Shown: positions 8,384 to 18,747, counted from the stretch's first letter. The stretch: DNA of 34,701 bases from Neocallimastix lanati (nom. inval.) (GCA_016946835.1 JACVTC010000021.1:1665001-1699701), one strand, 5' to 3'. Numbers and translations: made by a program. Notes: generated by a model not told the origin, from the letters alone.

Positions 8384-9264
8384 TTGATGAACTTCAAAAG
8401 GAGTCCAGAACATCAAAAAATTTAAAAACAATCTATTATAATTTTCCTACACTTGATTCAATTAATGAATCAAATCTCCCATCTACTTTCCTTTTATTTA
8501 AATCCTATATTCCTATTAAATTTTTAAATAATTTTACAATTAAAAATGAAAAAATTCTAAAATTAACATCTGAATCTATGTTAGATTCAGGATCCTTTTG
8601 CAATTTTATCACAGAAAAATTAGCAAATAAATTAAAACTAAATATTCAAAAAACAAAAAATAAAATCCTAGTTAAAGGTATTTCAGGCAGAACTACCAAA
8701 TTAGATCAATTTGTTTGGTTAAATTTTCAAATTAAAATTTTTAAAAATAATAAATTTTATTTTCAAGATTTTAAAGAAAAATTTTTAATCTCAAATTGTA
8801 TTCCTACTGATTTACTTTTTGGAAATCAGTTTATTAGGAAATTCAAAATACATTACAATTATAAAAATAATACCTTATATTCTTATTTAAATTATAATTC
8901 TTTAAATGATCATAAAAATAAATCCATAAAATATAAGGGAAATAATTTTTATTTAAACTCGTTGAAAAGAAAAATTTTTAAAAATAAATTTTTTAAAAGA
9001 AAAATAAAAAATAAATTTTATTATAAAAATTTTTCAAAAAATCGATCAAAAAATAATTCAAAAAATATCTCCAAAAAATTTAATTTAAAAAATTTAAAAA
9101 ATTTTCCAAAAAATCCAAAGTTTAATAAATATAAAAATTCTATTAATAAAAATTCTAAAATTTATGTATATGTAAAATATTTAAATAAATCTAAAAGTAA
9201 ATTTTCTTCCAAAAAATTTAACAAAAATCATCTAGATTTATATAATAATAAAAAAAGAATTTAG
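8371..9264 (+). CDS. pro: Protease and basic linker of gypsy family 1 (-1 frame)
   Basis: The frame is open from 8371, overlapping the gag end, and is best expressed as Gag-Pro by -1 frameshifting; the ATG at 8578 is just before the active site and is an unlikely start. The retropepsin block is MLDSGSFCNFITEKL (Asp-Ser-Gly triad at ~8581-8592), followed by ILVKGISG and IPTDLLFGNQFI. It should cut Gag and Pol in the particle. After ~residue 105 of the Met-started part comes a 120-residue stretch of mainly Lys, Asn, Phe and Ser. The frame ends at 9264 in KKRI after a run of seven A (9250-9256). With six A, as in the host copy at 14290-14295, it would continue into pol. Confidence 0.85.
   Translation, partial: PKKLIDELQKESRTSKNLKTIYYNFPTLDSINESNLPSTFLLFKSYIPIKFLNNFTIKNEKILKLTSESMLDSGSFCNFITEKLANKLKLNIQKTKNKILVKGISGRTTKLDQFVWLNFQIKIFKNNKFYFQDFKEKFLISNCIPTDLLFGNQFIRKFKIHYNYKNNTLYSYLNYNSLNDHKNKSIKYKGNNFYLNSLKRKIFKNKFFKRKIKNKFYYKNFSKNRSKNNSKNISKKFNLKNLKNFPKNPKFNKYKNSINKNSKIYVYVKYLNKSKSKFSSKKFNKNHLDLYNNKKRI
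8374..8416 (+). promoter_or_regulatory. -1 ribosomal frameshift signal (intact copy)
   Basis: A AAA AAC at 8374-8380 is in the gag frame, followed at once by the gag stop. The stem G8389-C8395 with G8400-C8406 matches the host-copy stem but has one A-C mismatch (8390/8405); loop AAAA. TTGATG (8384-8389) can alternatively pair with CATCAA (8411-8416). The -1 frame is open from 8371 through the protease to 9264, which is why the missing start codon for pro is not a problem. Confidence 0.75.
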
Positions 9265-12200
9265 TTATAATTTTTTAATATATTGTTTCCTTTCAACGAA
9301 AGATAAAGTTGAAATTGAAAATGAGGAACCAAAAATAGAAGAAATTCCTCATCAATATCAAGATTTAGCAATCGTATTTAGCAAAAAAGAGGCAGATAAA
9401 TTACCTCCTCACCGTTTAACCGATTGTAAGATTGTTTTAGAAAAAGACGCTACACTCCATTACGGCCCAATTTATCCATTAACTGAAGAAGAATCACAAG
9501 TTCTTAAGGACTATATAAAAGAAAATTTAGAAAAAGGATTTATTAGACCATCAGAATCTCCTGCTGGATATCCTGTCCTTTTTCAAAAGAAAAAAGATGG
9601 TTCCCTTCGGTTATGTGTAGACTATAAAAAATTAAATGCAGTAACTATAAGAAATTCATATCCTCTCCCTCTAATAACAGATATAATAGAAAAAGTAAAG
9701 GGAGCAAAATATTTTACGAAATTGGATTTACGTTCTGCTTATAATTTAATAAGAATTAAAGAAGGTGATGAATATAAAACTGCGTTTAGAACTAAATATG
9801 GCCATTATGAATATTTAGTTATGCCGTTTGGATTAAAGAATGCGCCTGCCACTTTCCAATCATTTATTAACTCTATTTTTAGACCATACTTGGAAAAATG
9901 TGTAATCTTATATTTAGATGATATTTTAATTTATTCCAAAGATTTAGAGGAACATCATAATCAAGTCAGAAACGTCCTTCAAACTTTAATTAATAATAAT
10001 TTATATGCAAAATTAGAAAAATGTGAATTTGACCAGAACAAAGTTGAATTTTTAGGTTACATTTTATCTGGTGATGGTGTATCTACTGATCCAAAGAAAA
10101 TTAAATCAATAGAAGAGTGGCCAAGGCCAGAAAATTTAAAAGATGTTCAAAGATTTATTGGCCTATGTAATTACTATAGAAGATTTGTTAAAGATTTTGC
10201 AAAAATTGCAAAACCCTTACATAATTTAACAAGGAAAAATATTAAACTTTTATGGGCAAATGAATGTGAAAATGCTTTTAAGGAATTAAAGAAAAGATTA
10301 ATTACTTCTCCAATTCTATTTCATCCTGATATTACAAAACCTTTTATAGTAGAATGTGATGCAAGTAATTATGCTATTGGTGCTGTTCTATCTCAAAGGG
10401 ATAAAGATAATAATTTACATCCAGTAGCATATTATTCTAGAAGTTTACTAAACGCCGAAATAAATTATACAATAACTGATAAAGAACTACTCGCTATAAG
10501 GGATGCTTTTATTGCTTGGAGACATCTACTCCTTGGTGCTAAATACCAGATTACTGTTTATACAGATCATAGGAACTTAATATACGCATTAGGAGGAAAG
10601 GTTGCAAATCAAAGACAACATAGATGGTACCTTTTCTTCCAAGAATATAATTTTATAATAAAGTATAGGCAGGGAAACAAAAACGGAAAACCTGACAGTC
10701 TATCTAGGAGACCTGATTATATTAAAAACAACATTGAAGAAAAACCTGAAAATATTTTAGACATTAAAAATGTTAAAGAAATTCCATGTTTTGTTAGTAT
10801 TGTTAGTGATCTTTTAGAAAGAATTATTGATTCTACCAAGTCTGACGCTACAGCTGAGGATATTCGACTTTACTTTAGTCCTCAAAATGTAAAAAATGAT
10901 ATGTCCTATAAGCCCTTCAGAAAAATGGAAAAGTTTAAAATAAAAGACAATTTAATATTTTATAATAATCTAGTCTATATTCCTGAAGTTCTTCGACTAG
11001 AAATATTAACTAAGTATCATGAAAAGCCTGCTGCCGGTCATTTAGGAATTAAAAGAACTTTAGAGTTAATAACAAGAAACTTTTGGTGGCCTAAAATAAA
11101 AGAAGATGTAACCAAATATGTAAACTCTTGTCAATCCTGTGCAAGAAACAAAATAAATAGGCACAGAAAATATGGTCTTCTACAACCTTTGGATACTCCC
11201 GAAAGACCTTGGAAATCTATTAAAATCGACTTTCTATGTGGTCTTCCCGATTCTAAAGGATATACAGTAATAATGGTAGTTGTAGATCGTTTTTCTAAAA
11301 TGATCCACTTAATTCCCTTTAAACAAATACCTGATGCAAAACAAACTGCTAAGGCTTTTATGAATAATATCTTTAAATTACATGGTTTACCTCAAGATAT
11401 TTATACAGACAGAGGATCACAATTTACAAGTGCTCTTTGGAATGAATTTATGCACTTATTAAAAATTAAAAATAATATAGCTACCACAGATCATCATGAA
11501 ACAGTCGGACAAGTTGAAAGATGTAACTCTTTTATTGAACAATATCTTAGGGCTTATTCAAGAGCTTATTATCATGATGACTGGATAGATTGGATCTACC
11601 TTGCAGAATTTGCATATAATAATTCGGTTAATGAATCTACTAAGGAAACACCTTTCTTTATAAATTATGGGTTCCATCCTTCCATGGACGAATTCTTTTT
11701 ATTACCTCAAATGGATACTAATTTTAAATATATAAAAAATATAAATACTAGTTTTAATCACATTAAAGACGTCTTACTACGTTCCAAAGAATTATATAAA
11801 AGGCATGCTGATAAGAAAAGATTAGAACCTCCTGTTTTTAAAGAAGGTGACTTAGTATGGGTTCAAACTCCTCCTTCTCTTAATATCGAAGATTATTCTA
11901 AATTATCACCTTGTAAGTACGGACCTTATAAAGTACTTGAAGCTTTAGATAATAATAATTATAAAATAGATTTAAAAAGATCTCCTTTCCCTAAACACCA
12001 TCCAATATTCCATATATCTGCGCTCGAGCCTTTCATTCCTACTCCTCCAGAATATAGAAAAAGAAGATCTCATAATGAATCTATTAAAGATATTATAGAA
12101 ATAGCAGGATTTAGGACCAATTATAAGAAAAAATGTTATGAATATCGTGTAAGGTATAAATATAAAAATTCATATGATTGGGTTCCTTCAGAAGAAGTTG

Positions 12201-12274
12201 AAAATAACCCAAGAAATCAAGAGATTTATTTATTATATTTAAAGAATGGAAGGAAGCTTACTTCGATAGCTTAT

Positions 12275-12280
<6 letters not shown>
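9236..12280 (+). CDS. pol: Pol: RT, RNase H, integrase, chromodomain (family 1)
   Basis: Open without interruption from 9236. RT spans ~9360-10100: LVMPFGLKNAPATFQ and catalytic YLDD at 9911-9922. RNase H follows: CDAS (Asp at ~10358), LLAIRDAF (Glu) and YTDHRNL (Asp). Integrase starts with an HHCC finger (GHLGI; Cys at 11128 and 11137). Its core has Asp 11228-11230, Asp 11408-11410 and Glu 11516-11518, a DD35E spacing. After the GPY/F-like block (KYGPYKVL) a C-terminal chromodomain-like module covers ~12071-12260 (YEYRVRYKYKNSYDWVP, then EEVENN). Chromodomains of this group direct integration to marked chromatin. No start codon is expected: pol is normally fused to pro, and here one extra A at 9250-9256 separates the frames. 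All catalytic residues are present. Confidence 0.93.
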
Positions 12281-12320
<40 letters not shown>

Positions 12321-12880
12321 GAAATTTTATTTTTTATTATTAATTTTTTAACTTTTACTTTATTATTATCTATTTTTTTAGTTAATTTTAATTTTTCAAT
12401 ATTTCTAAAATGAAATTGCAATTTCAAAATTTCAAAATTCAAAAATTCAAAAAATATAGCTATATTACACTCTTAACAATCAATTTATAATTCAACATAA
12501 TCAAAATTTTATAAATTATTATAATTTTCATTTTTTTTAAAATTTAATGCAACAAATTAAGAAGTTAATTGAAATTAAATTTCAAAATTTCAATTTCAAA
12601 AATTCTAAATCAAATTCATTCAAAAATGGTACCATTATATTCACAACTATCAATTTCATTAACTAAATTTTAATTTTACTAAATTTTAGAAATTTCAAAA
12701 TTTCAATGAAATGGTCACTTGAAATGGGGGTTCCTATAAAAATTTAAAAGGACTCAAGCGACCTTCTTCCTTTGAAATTAAAAAATTTTTAATTTATGAA
12801 ATTTCAAAAAATTTTTTAATAAAAATTTAGACCTCCGTATCGTTACACAAAAATCGTCTTGAATCCGATCCGATTTTTAT
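12281..12880 (+). other. 3' untranslated region of intact gypsy copy
   Basis: The pol stop (12278-12280) runs into 38 consecutive A (12279-12316). The next 400 bases are A+T-rich with repeated AAATTTCAAAATTTC. The last 180 bases are richer in G+C and foldable: GGTCACTTGA (12713-12722) pairs with TCAAGCGACC (12754-12763) with one mismatch, and AAAAATCG (12849-12856) pairs perfectly with CGATTTTT (12871-12878). No gene is seen. Confidence 0.6.
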
Positions 12881-12890
12881 GGGAGGGCGT
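12881..12890 (+). promoter_or_regulatory. Polypurine tract of gypsy family 1
   Basis: GGGAGGG (12881-12887) plus CGT abuts the 3' LTR start at 12891. A G-rich purine run at this place is the usual plus-strand primer. Confidence 0.75.
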
Positions 12891-13594
12891 TGTTGAAATT
12901 ATAACTGAATTGAAATCTCAATTTCAGTTATTTACATTTCAATAATTAAAAATATTATTTATTTAATTATAAATAATATATATATTTAAATAATTAATAA
13001 TTAATATAAATTCTTGTTTAATATTTAAAGGGTTATCTTAGGCCTAATAATCCTGTGAATATTAATAAATAAGGTTTATATTAATAATTAATTTCAATGA
13101 TACATTTGACGTCACGTGTATTTTATTTATATTATGTTTTTATATATGTTTACAACATATCTATATTAAATTCAATTATTCAAATTAATTATATAATTAA
13201 ATTTATCCTTATATTTTATTATTATTTATATTATTATTATCTTATAATTAAATATTATTATTATGTAACTTACAAAGTATAAAAGAAAGATGTAAAAATC
13301 TATCTTTTATGTTCTTTGTAAGGTTATTGTAAAATTACCTTAATAGTAATATATTATAGATATTTTATTATTAAATAAAATCAATAAATTTAAAATCAAA
13401 TTAATTTGATAATTCTAATTATCAAAGTTTACTATAAATAAATTTTTATTAAACTAAACATTAAAATATTTATTATTATTATTATATATCTATATAGTAT
13501 ATTACTATATAGACATATCGACTTAGTGAATATTTTTATTAAAACATATTATTTTATTTAAATTTAAATTATAAATTATATCAAAATCTTAACA
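12891..13594 (+). mobile_element. 3' LTR of intact gypsy copy (704 bp)
   Basis: Same length and ends as 6572-7275, with about two base differences. It carries the CRE/E-box (13107-13118), TATA (13278-13285) and self-primer motif (13318-13330). It is followed by the target duplication ATTAC, so it belongs to the inserted copy and is not shared with the sequence downstream. Confidence 0.95.
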
Positions 13595-13599
13595 ATTAC
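13595..13599 (+). repeat. Right target-site duplication ATTAC
   Basis: Matches 6567-6571. The host copy's protease-linker coding sequence resumes here. Confidence 0.92.
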
Positions 13600-13643
13600 A
13601 AAAATTTTTCAAAAAAATTCTCCAAAAAATTTAATTTAAAAAA

Positions 13644-13660
13644 TTTTTCAAATTTTTCAA
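13644..13660 (+). repeat. Left SINE target-site duplication, 17 bp
   Basis: TTTTTCAAATTTTTCAA precedes the SINE head and recurs exactly at 14109-14125 after it. The length fits LINE-type retroposition. Confidence 0.85.
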
Positions 13661-14108
13661 GCCATGTTGGTCCAGTCGGTTAGGACGATACAGGTTACTG
13701 TAGAGGGCGGGGTTCGAATCCTCGGCATGGCACCAAATAATCGGATGAGGTTTCTATCCTGGGATATCATGAGACCACACGTGATGTCCATAAGGCTTTC
13801 CCTCAGATGATTATTTCACCCAACCCTGATACTACGCTTTGAATTGAAGCATAGACCTTGATGATTGTAAAATTTCCAATCGCCAATGATTACACCCACT
13901 AGGGAGGAGTTAATGGTTCCGTTCTGATGCTCGTGGTCATTAGAGATATATGTAGGAACGTTAGGAATGCATCTCCGGGCAGTGTGTAACGACGATTGAG
14001 AGCGGCGAAGCTGATACAGTATGCCAATAACTCATCACCTTACAGTTAATTAATAACTGTATGGCCATATGGGAGATGGGTACCCATATGTGCAAGTCTA
14101 TGTTTGTT
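13661..14108 (+). mobile_element. tRNA-derived SINE, 448 bp
   Basis: A G+C-richer insert inside the host gypsy copy, bounded by a 17-bp direct repeat. The first 72 bases fold like a tRNA: acceptor GCCATGT/GCATGGC, D stem GTCC/GGAC, T stem CGGGG/CCTCG, discriminator A, then CCA at 13733-13735. Pol III box A (13668-13678, TGGTCCAGTCG) and box B (13711-13721, GGTTCGAATCC) fit the consensus. The anticodon arm is short by about one base, so it is not a normal tRNA. The 370-base body contains a long stem at 13735-13816 and two 3' hairpins (14042-14060 and 14066-14090). No poly(A) tail; it ends in TATGTTTGTT. No LINE partner is visible in this window. It interrupts the protease linker of the host copy. 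Confidence 0.83.
13735..13816 (+). ncRNA. Structured domain of the SINE body
   Basis: AAATAATCG (13735-13743) pairs with TGATTATTT (13808-13816). Then GA faces GA (13744-13745 and 13806-13807, likely tandem sheared G-A pairs), and TGAGG (13746-13750) pairs with CCTCA (13801-13805). Inside is a 10-pair hairpin, GGATATCATG (13762-13771) with CGTGATGTCC (13780-13789), two G-U, loop AGACCACA. Folded by eye. Confidence 0.6.
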
Positions 14109-14125
14109 TTTTTCAAATTTTTCAA
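14109..14125 (+). repeat. Right SINE target-site duplication, 17 bp
   Basis: Exact repeat of 13644-13660, followed by the continuing protease-linker sequence of the host gypsy copy. Confidence 0.85.
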
Positions 14126-14316
14126 AAAATCCAAAGTTTAATAAATATAAAAATTCAAAGATTAGTGAATATAAAAATTCTATTAATAAAAATTCTAAAA
14201 TTTATGTATATTTGAAATATTTAAATAAATCTAAAAGTAAATTTTCTTCCAAAAAATTTAATAAAAATCATCAATATTTATATAACAATAAAAAAGAATA
14301 TAGTTATAATTTTTGA
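14126..14316 (+). pseudogene. Protease-pol linker tail of host gypsy copy
   Basis: Lys/Asn-rich coding sequence (FNKYKNS, LNKSKSKFSSKKFNKNH) matching 9115-9260 of the intact copy. Here the A-run has six A (14290-14295), so it reads through NKKEYSYNF before TGA at 14314-14316. That stop is created by a one-base deletion in the following T-run. Confidence 0.75.
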
Positions 14317-17056
14317 TATATTGTTTCCTTTCAACGAAAGAGCAGACTAATATTTAAAATGAGGATCCAAAAATAGAAGAAATTCCTCATCAATATCAAG
14401 ATTTAGCAATAGTATTTAGCAAAAAAGAAGCAGATAAATTACCTCCTCACCGTCTTACTGACTGTAAAATTGTTTTAGAAAAAGATGCTACACTCCATCA
14501 CGGGCCGATTTACCCATTAACTGAAGAAGAATCAGAAGTTCTAAGGGATTATATAAAAGAAAATTTAGAAAAAGGATTTATTAGACCATCAGAATCACCT
14601 GCTGGATATCCTGTTTTGTTCTAAAAGAAAAAAGATGGTTCCCTTCGGTTATGTGTGGACTATAAAAAATTAAATGCAGTAACTATAAGAAATTCATATC
14701 CTCTCCCTCTAATAACAGATATAATAGAAAAAGTTAAGGGAGTTAAATACTTTACAAAATTGGATTTACGTTCAGCTTATAATTTAATAAGAATAAAAGA
14801 AGGTGATGAATATAAAACTGCATTTAGAACTAAATATGGCCATTATGAATATTTAGTTATGCCGTTTGGATTAAAAAATGCGCCTGCCACTTTCCAATCA
14901 TTTATTAACTCTATTCTTAGACCATACTTGGAAAAATGTGTAATCTTATATTTAGATGATATTTTAATTTATTCCAAAGATTTAGAGGAACATCATAATC
15001 AAGTCAGAAACGTCCTTCAAACTTTAATTAATAATAATTTATATGCAAAATTAGAAAAATGTGAATTTGACCAGAACAAAGTTGAATTTTTAGGTTACAT
15101 TTTATCTGGTGATGGTGTATCTACTGATCCAAAGAAAATTAAATCAATAGAAGAGTGGCCAAGGCCAGAAAATTTAAAAGATGTTCAAAGATTTATTGGC
15201 CTATGTAATTACTATAGAAGATTTGTTAAAGATTTTGCAAAAATTGCAAAACCCTTACATAATTTAACAAGGAAAAATATTAAACTTTTATGGGCAAATG
15301 AATGTGAAAATGCTTTTAAGGAATTAAAGAAAAGATTAATTACTTCTCCAATTCTATTTCATCCTGATATTACAAAACCTTTTATAGTAGAATGTGATGC
15401 AAGTAATTATGCTATTGGTGCTGTTCTATCTCAAAGGGATAAAGATAATAATTTACATCCAGTAGCATATTATTCTAGAAGTTTACTAAACGCCGAAATA
15501 AATCATACAATAACTGATAAAGAACTACTCGCTTTAAGGGATGCTTTTATTGCTTGGAGACATCTATTCCTTGGTGCTAAATACCAAATTACTGTCTATA
15601 CAGATCATAGGAACTTAATATACACATTAGGAGGAAAGGTTGCAAATCAAAGACAACATAGATGGTACCTTTTCTTCCAAGAATATAATTTTATAATAAA
15701 GTATAGACAGAGAAACAAAAACGGAAAACCTGACAGTCTATCTAGAAGACCTGACTATATTAAAAGCAACACTGAAGAAAAACCTGAAAATATTTTAAAC
15801 ATTAAAAATGTTAAAGAAATTCCATGTTTTGTTAGTATTGTAAGTGACCTTTTAGAAAGAATTATTGATTCTACCAAATCTGATGCTACAGCTGAAGATA
15901 TTCGATTTTACTTTAGCCCTCAAAATGTAAAAAATGATATGTCTTATAAGCCCTTTAGAAAAATGGAAAAGTTTAAAATAAAGGACAATTTAATATTTTA
16001 TAATAATCTAGTCTATGTTCCTGAAGTTCTTCGATTAGAAATATTAACAAAATATCATGAAAAGCCCGCAGCCGGTCATTTAGGAATTAGAAGAACTTTA
16101 GAGTTAATAACAAGAAACTTTTGGTGGCCTAAAATAAAAGAAGATGTAACTAAATATGTAAACTCTTGTCAATCCTGTGCAAGAAACAAAATAAATAGGC
16201 ACAGAAAATATGGTATTCTACAACCTTTGGATACTCCCGAAAGACCTTGGAAATCTATTAAAATAGACTTTTTATGCGGTCTTCCTGATTCTAAAGGATA
16301 TACAGTAATAATGGTAGTTGTCGATTTTTTTTCTAAAATGATCCACTTAATTCCCTTTAAACAAATATCTGATGCAAAACAAACTGCTAAGGCTTGTATG
16401 AATAATATCTTTAAATTACATGGTTTACCTCAAGATATTTATACAGACAGAGGATCACAATTTACAAGTGCTCTTTGGAATGAATTTATGCACTTATTAA
16501 AAATTAAAAATAATATAGCTACCACAGATCATCATGAAACAGTCGGACAAGTTGAAAGATGTAACTCTTTTATTGAACAATATCTTAGGGCTTATTCAAG
16601 AGCTTATTATCATGATGACTGGATAGATTGGATCTACCTTGCAGAATTTGCATATAATAATTCGGTTAATGAATCTACTAAGGAAACACCTTTCTTTATA
16701 AATTATGGGTTCCATCCTTCCATGGACGAATTCTTTTTATTACCTCAAATGGATACTAATTTTAAATATATAAAAAATGTAAATACTAGTTTTAATCACA
16801 TTAAAGACGTCTTACTATGTTCCAAAGAATTATATAAAAGGCATGCTGATAAGAAAAGATTAGAACCTCCTGTTTTTAAAGAAGGTGACTTAGTATGGGT
16901 TCAAACTCCTCCTTCTATCAATATTGAAGATAATTCTAAATTATCACCTTGTAAGTACGGACCTTATAAAGTACTTGAAGCTTTTGATAATAATAATTAT
17001 AAAATAGATTTAAAAAGATCTCCTTTCCCTAAACACCATCCAATATTCCATATATA
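14317..17056 (+). pseudogene. Pol of host gypsy copy, truncated
   Basis: Close relative of pol at 9236-12280. TAA at 14622-14624 replaces Gln in VLFQKKKDG; from 14655 the frame is open to 17111. It keeps RT (VMPFGLKNAPATFQ, YLDD), RNase H (CDAS, YTDHRNL), the HHCC finger and the integrase DD35E residues, with substitutions such as VVVDFFSK for VVVDRFSK. Homology stops at HHPIFHI near 17056; the chromodomain, 3' UTR and 3' LTR are gone and T-rich sequence follows. GTG at 14655 is not a credible start. With lost gag start, frameshifts, stops and two insertions this copy is dead. Confidence 0.9.
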
Positions 17057-17170
17057 TTTATTTTATTTTATTTTTATTTTTATTTTAATTTTTAGTTTTA
17101 TATTATGCTAATTTAATAATAAGGTAAATTATATATATGTATATATATTTATTTGTTTGTTTATTTTTTT
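17057..17170. other. T-rich low-complexity sequence
   Basis: TTTTATTT-type sequence following the truncation of the host gypsy copy. No gene seen. Confidence 0.5.
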
Positions 17171-17299
17171 TTATTCAATTTATTTTCAATTTATCTTAAC
17201 GTGTCAACGCCCGGATTCTCCACCATTTTTGGTACGTGTTGTTGTACCTTGGGCTTTTGACACTTCTCTGGTTAAGATAAATTATTCTAAATTGAATAA
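17171..17299 (-). promoter_or_regulatory. U5-leader stem around a retroelement primer site
   Basis: Arms of about 30 bases (17171-17200 and 17271-17299) are inverted repeats; the inner 13 pairs, AATTTATCTTAAC with GTTAAGATAAATT, are perfect. Inside, TGTCAA (17202-17207) pairs with TTGACA (17257-17262) and GGTAC (17231-17235) with GTACC (17244-17248). The loop carries a primer site (17208-17225). The layout equals the U5-leader stem of LTR elements. The body of this element is absent. Confidence 0.65.
17208..17225 (-). promoter_or_regulatory. tRNA primer binding site (tRNA-Ala-like)
   Basis: On plus the 18 bases CGCCCGGATTCTCCACCA read like a tRNA 3' end including CCA; the minus strand therefore starts TGGTGGAGAAT as a PBS should. 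ATTCTCCACCA fits the acceptor 3' strand known for eukaryotic tRNA-Ala. Four T separate it from the LTR edge at 17230. Confidence 0.65.
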
Positions 17300-17628
17300 C
17301 ACAAAATTTTATTTCTTTTATTTCATATTATTATTTATATTTTTTATTTATTCTTTTTTTTTTTTTTTTTTAAGAACCATTTTTTTTTAATACAATAAAA
17401 ATATTTTATTTATTATAATTCTAAAATTCATATTTTAATATATAGGATATTAAATTATTAATTATCTCTTTTATAACTCTATAATTTTTAATCCTAACTC
17501 CGTTCTTGAAATATCTTGTATCTCCGAATTATAAACACCTTTATTTCTAATTATTATTATTATTATTATTTTAATTTTGTTTATATAAATCAATTTTAAT
17601 ATATACATCCTAAATATATTTAATAAAC

Positions 17629-17661
<33 letters not shown>

Positions 17662-17741
17662 ATTAATAATCTAATCTATCAAACTATTTTAATATCATAT
17701 TCTTCACTCTGAATTTTATATTTTTATGGGTGCATCGCACC
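17230..17741 (-). mobile_element. 5' LTR remnant of a minus-strand LTR element
   Basis: On the minus strand the LTR would end ...GTACCA at 17230, next to the primer site. The sequence to ~17741 is A+T-rich with two long T-runs and no coding sequence. The far boundary is uncertain; it abuts the 3' LTR of copy D. A small hairpin GGTGC-ATC-GCACC lies near 17729-17741. Confidence 0.4.
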
Positions 17742-17746
17742 ATAAA

Positions 17747-18347
17747 TGATACGATATTTTATTAAATACCGTATATGTTAGTTGGGCGTTTGTGCAAAAG
17801 GGAATTACTCCAAGAATATTATATTACAATAATTATATTTACTTTTTATTTATTTATCTTTTATTATTTTATTTATTATATTTTATCATATAAAAAATAC
17901 ATGTTTTATTATTCATTAAAAAAAAGAAAATACTTATTTATAAATTATTTTCATAATTATATTTTTACTAATTTTATAAATTTTATTTGTCGAAACACTA
18001 AAATTAATTAATAAATATAAATATTCATAACTTTTTACTTACAACTACTAATTCATATTGTTTAACATTATTTAAAATTATTTTAATATTAACATCAATT
18101 TAATTAAACATTCAATCTCCGTTATAATTAATATAACTAATTTTACTATATAATCAACAATTCTTTTAATAATTTTAATATTATTATTTAATTTAATATT
18201 TTAATAATTATTAATAATAATAAATTATCTTTAATAATATATTTTAAGATTCATTATATAAAATTAATTTTTAATAAATATTTATATTAATAATTTTTCT
18301 AAATAATTTTTCTATTATTTTATATTATTTCTACTGGACATGCATCA
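17747..18347 (-). mobile_element. 3' LTR of gypsy family 2 copy D (about 601 bp)
   Basis: On the minus strand it starts TGATGCATGTCC (18347) and ends CGTATCA (17747), imperfect inverted ends. It matches 26396-27007 almost throughout, and similarity to that copy begins within a few bases of 17741, confirming the edge. It contains GTGCAAA (17792-17798) and CCAAGAATATTAT (17810-17822), complements of the leader next to the PBS at 23343. Confidence 0.82.
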
Positions 18348-18388
18348 AGATGCCCCCACTTAGCTTAGACTTCGTCCCTTGAAGTCTA
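18348..18388 (-). promoter_or_regulatory. Polypurine tract and adjacent hairpin, copy D
   Basis: The minus strand reads AAGTGGGGGCATCT before the LTR start. Next to it TAGACTTC (18366-18373) pairs with GAAGTCTA (18381-18388). Identical in copy E. Confidence 0.65.
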
Positions 18389-18544
18389 TAAGCATATTAA
18401 AATATTTATTAAACTAATAATACTATTATATATTTTATAATATATTTTTTTTTATATATATATATTTTTTTTTATATTTTTTTTTTATATTTTTTTTTTT
18501 TTTTTATATTTTTTATATATATCATAAATTTTTTTTTTTATTTT

Positions 18545-18747
18545 ATAATTTAGGAAATTATTAATATATGGAATTACATTTTTTAGATGAATGTTTCTTT
18601 CTGCAATTTCGTTCGTATAAGGATCACATACTGTGACAGTATTAAATTGCTGTTTAACTATTTTTAATGGTCCGATATAATAAGGGTCTAGTTTCCTTCG
18701 ATTGAAATATCTAACTAAAACTAGGTCTCCTGGTTTGAATTCACTTC
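18545..18747 (-). pseudogene. Integrase C-terminal domain of copy D, other frame
   Basis: Downstream of a frame change near 18890 the integrase tail continues in a different frame: WKDRRRQIKRLRSEFKPGDL, then DPYYIGPLKIV (GPY/F motif) and NVIPYI. It overlaps the end of the main integrase frame. No chromodomain follows, unlike family 1. T-rich sequence (18420-18545) lies between this and the PPT. Confidence 0.7.

Noticed and set aside
4357-13594. Tandem array of gypsy elements sharing three LTRs
   Set aside because: ATTAC on both sides of 6572-13594 and the seamless continuation of the outer protease-linker show a nested insertion.
13661-13735. Functional tRNA gene
   Set aside because: The anticodon arm lacks a proper 7-base loop, CCA is encoded, and the tRNA-like part is the head of a 448-bp insert with target duplications.
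17157-18011. Small plus-strand ORFs of 77-78 codons
   Set aside because: They run across the LTR/primer-site junction and LTR sequence and are Phe/Tyr-rich translations of T-rich DNA.
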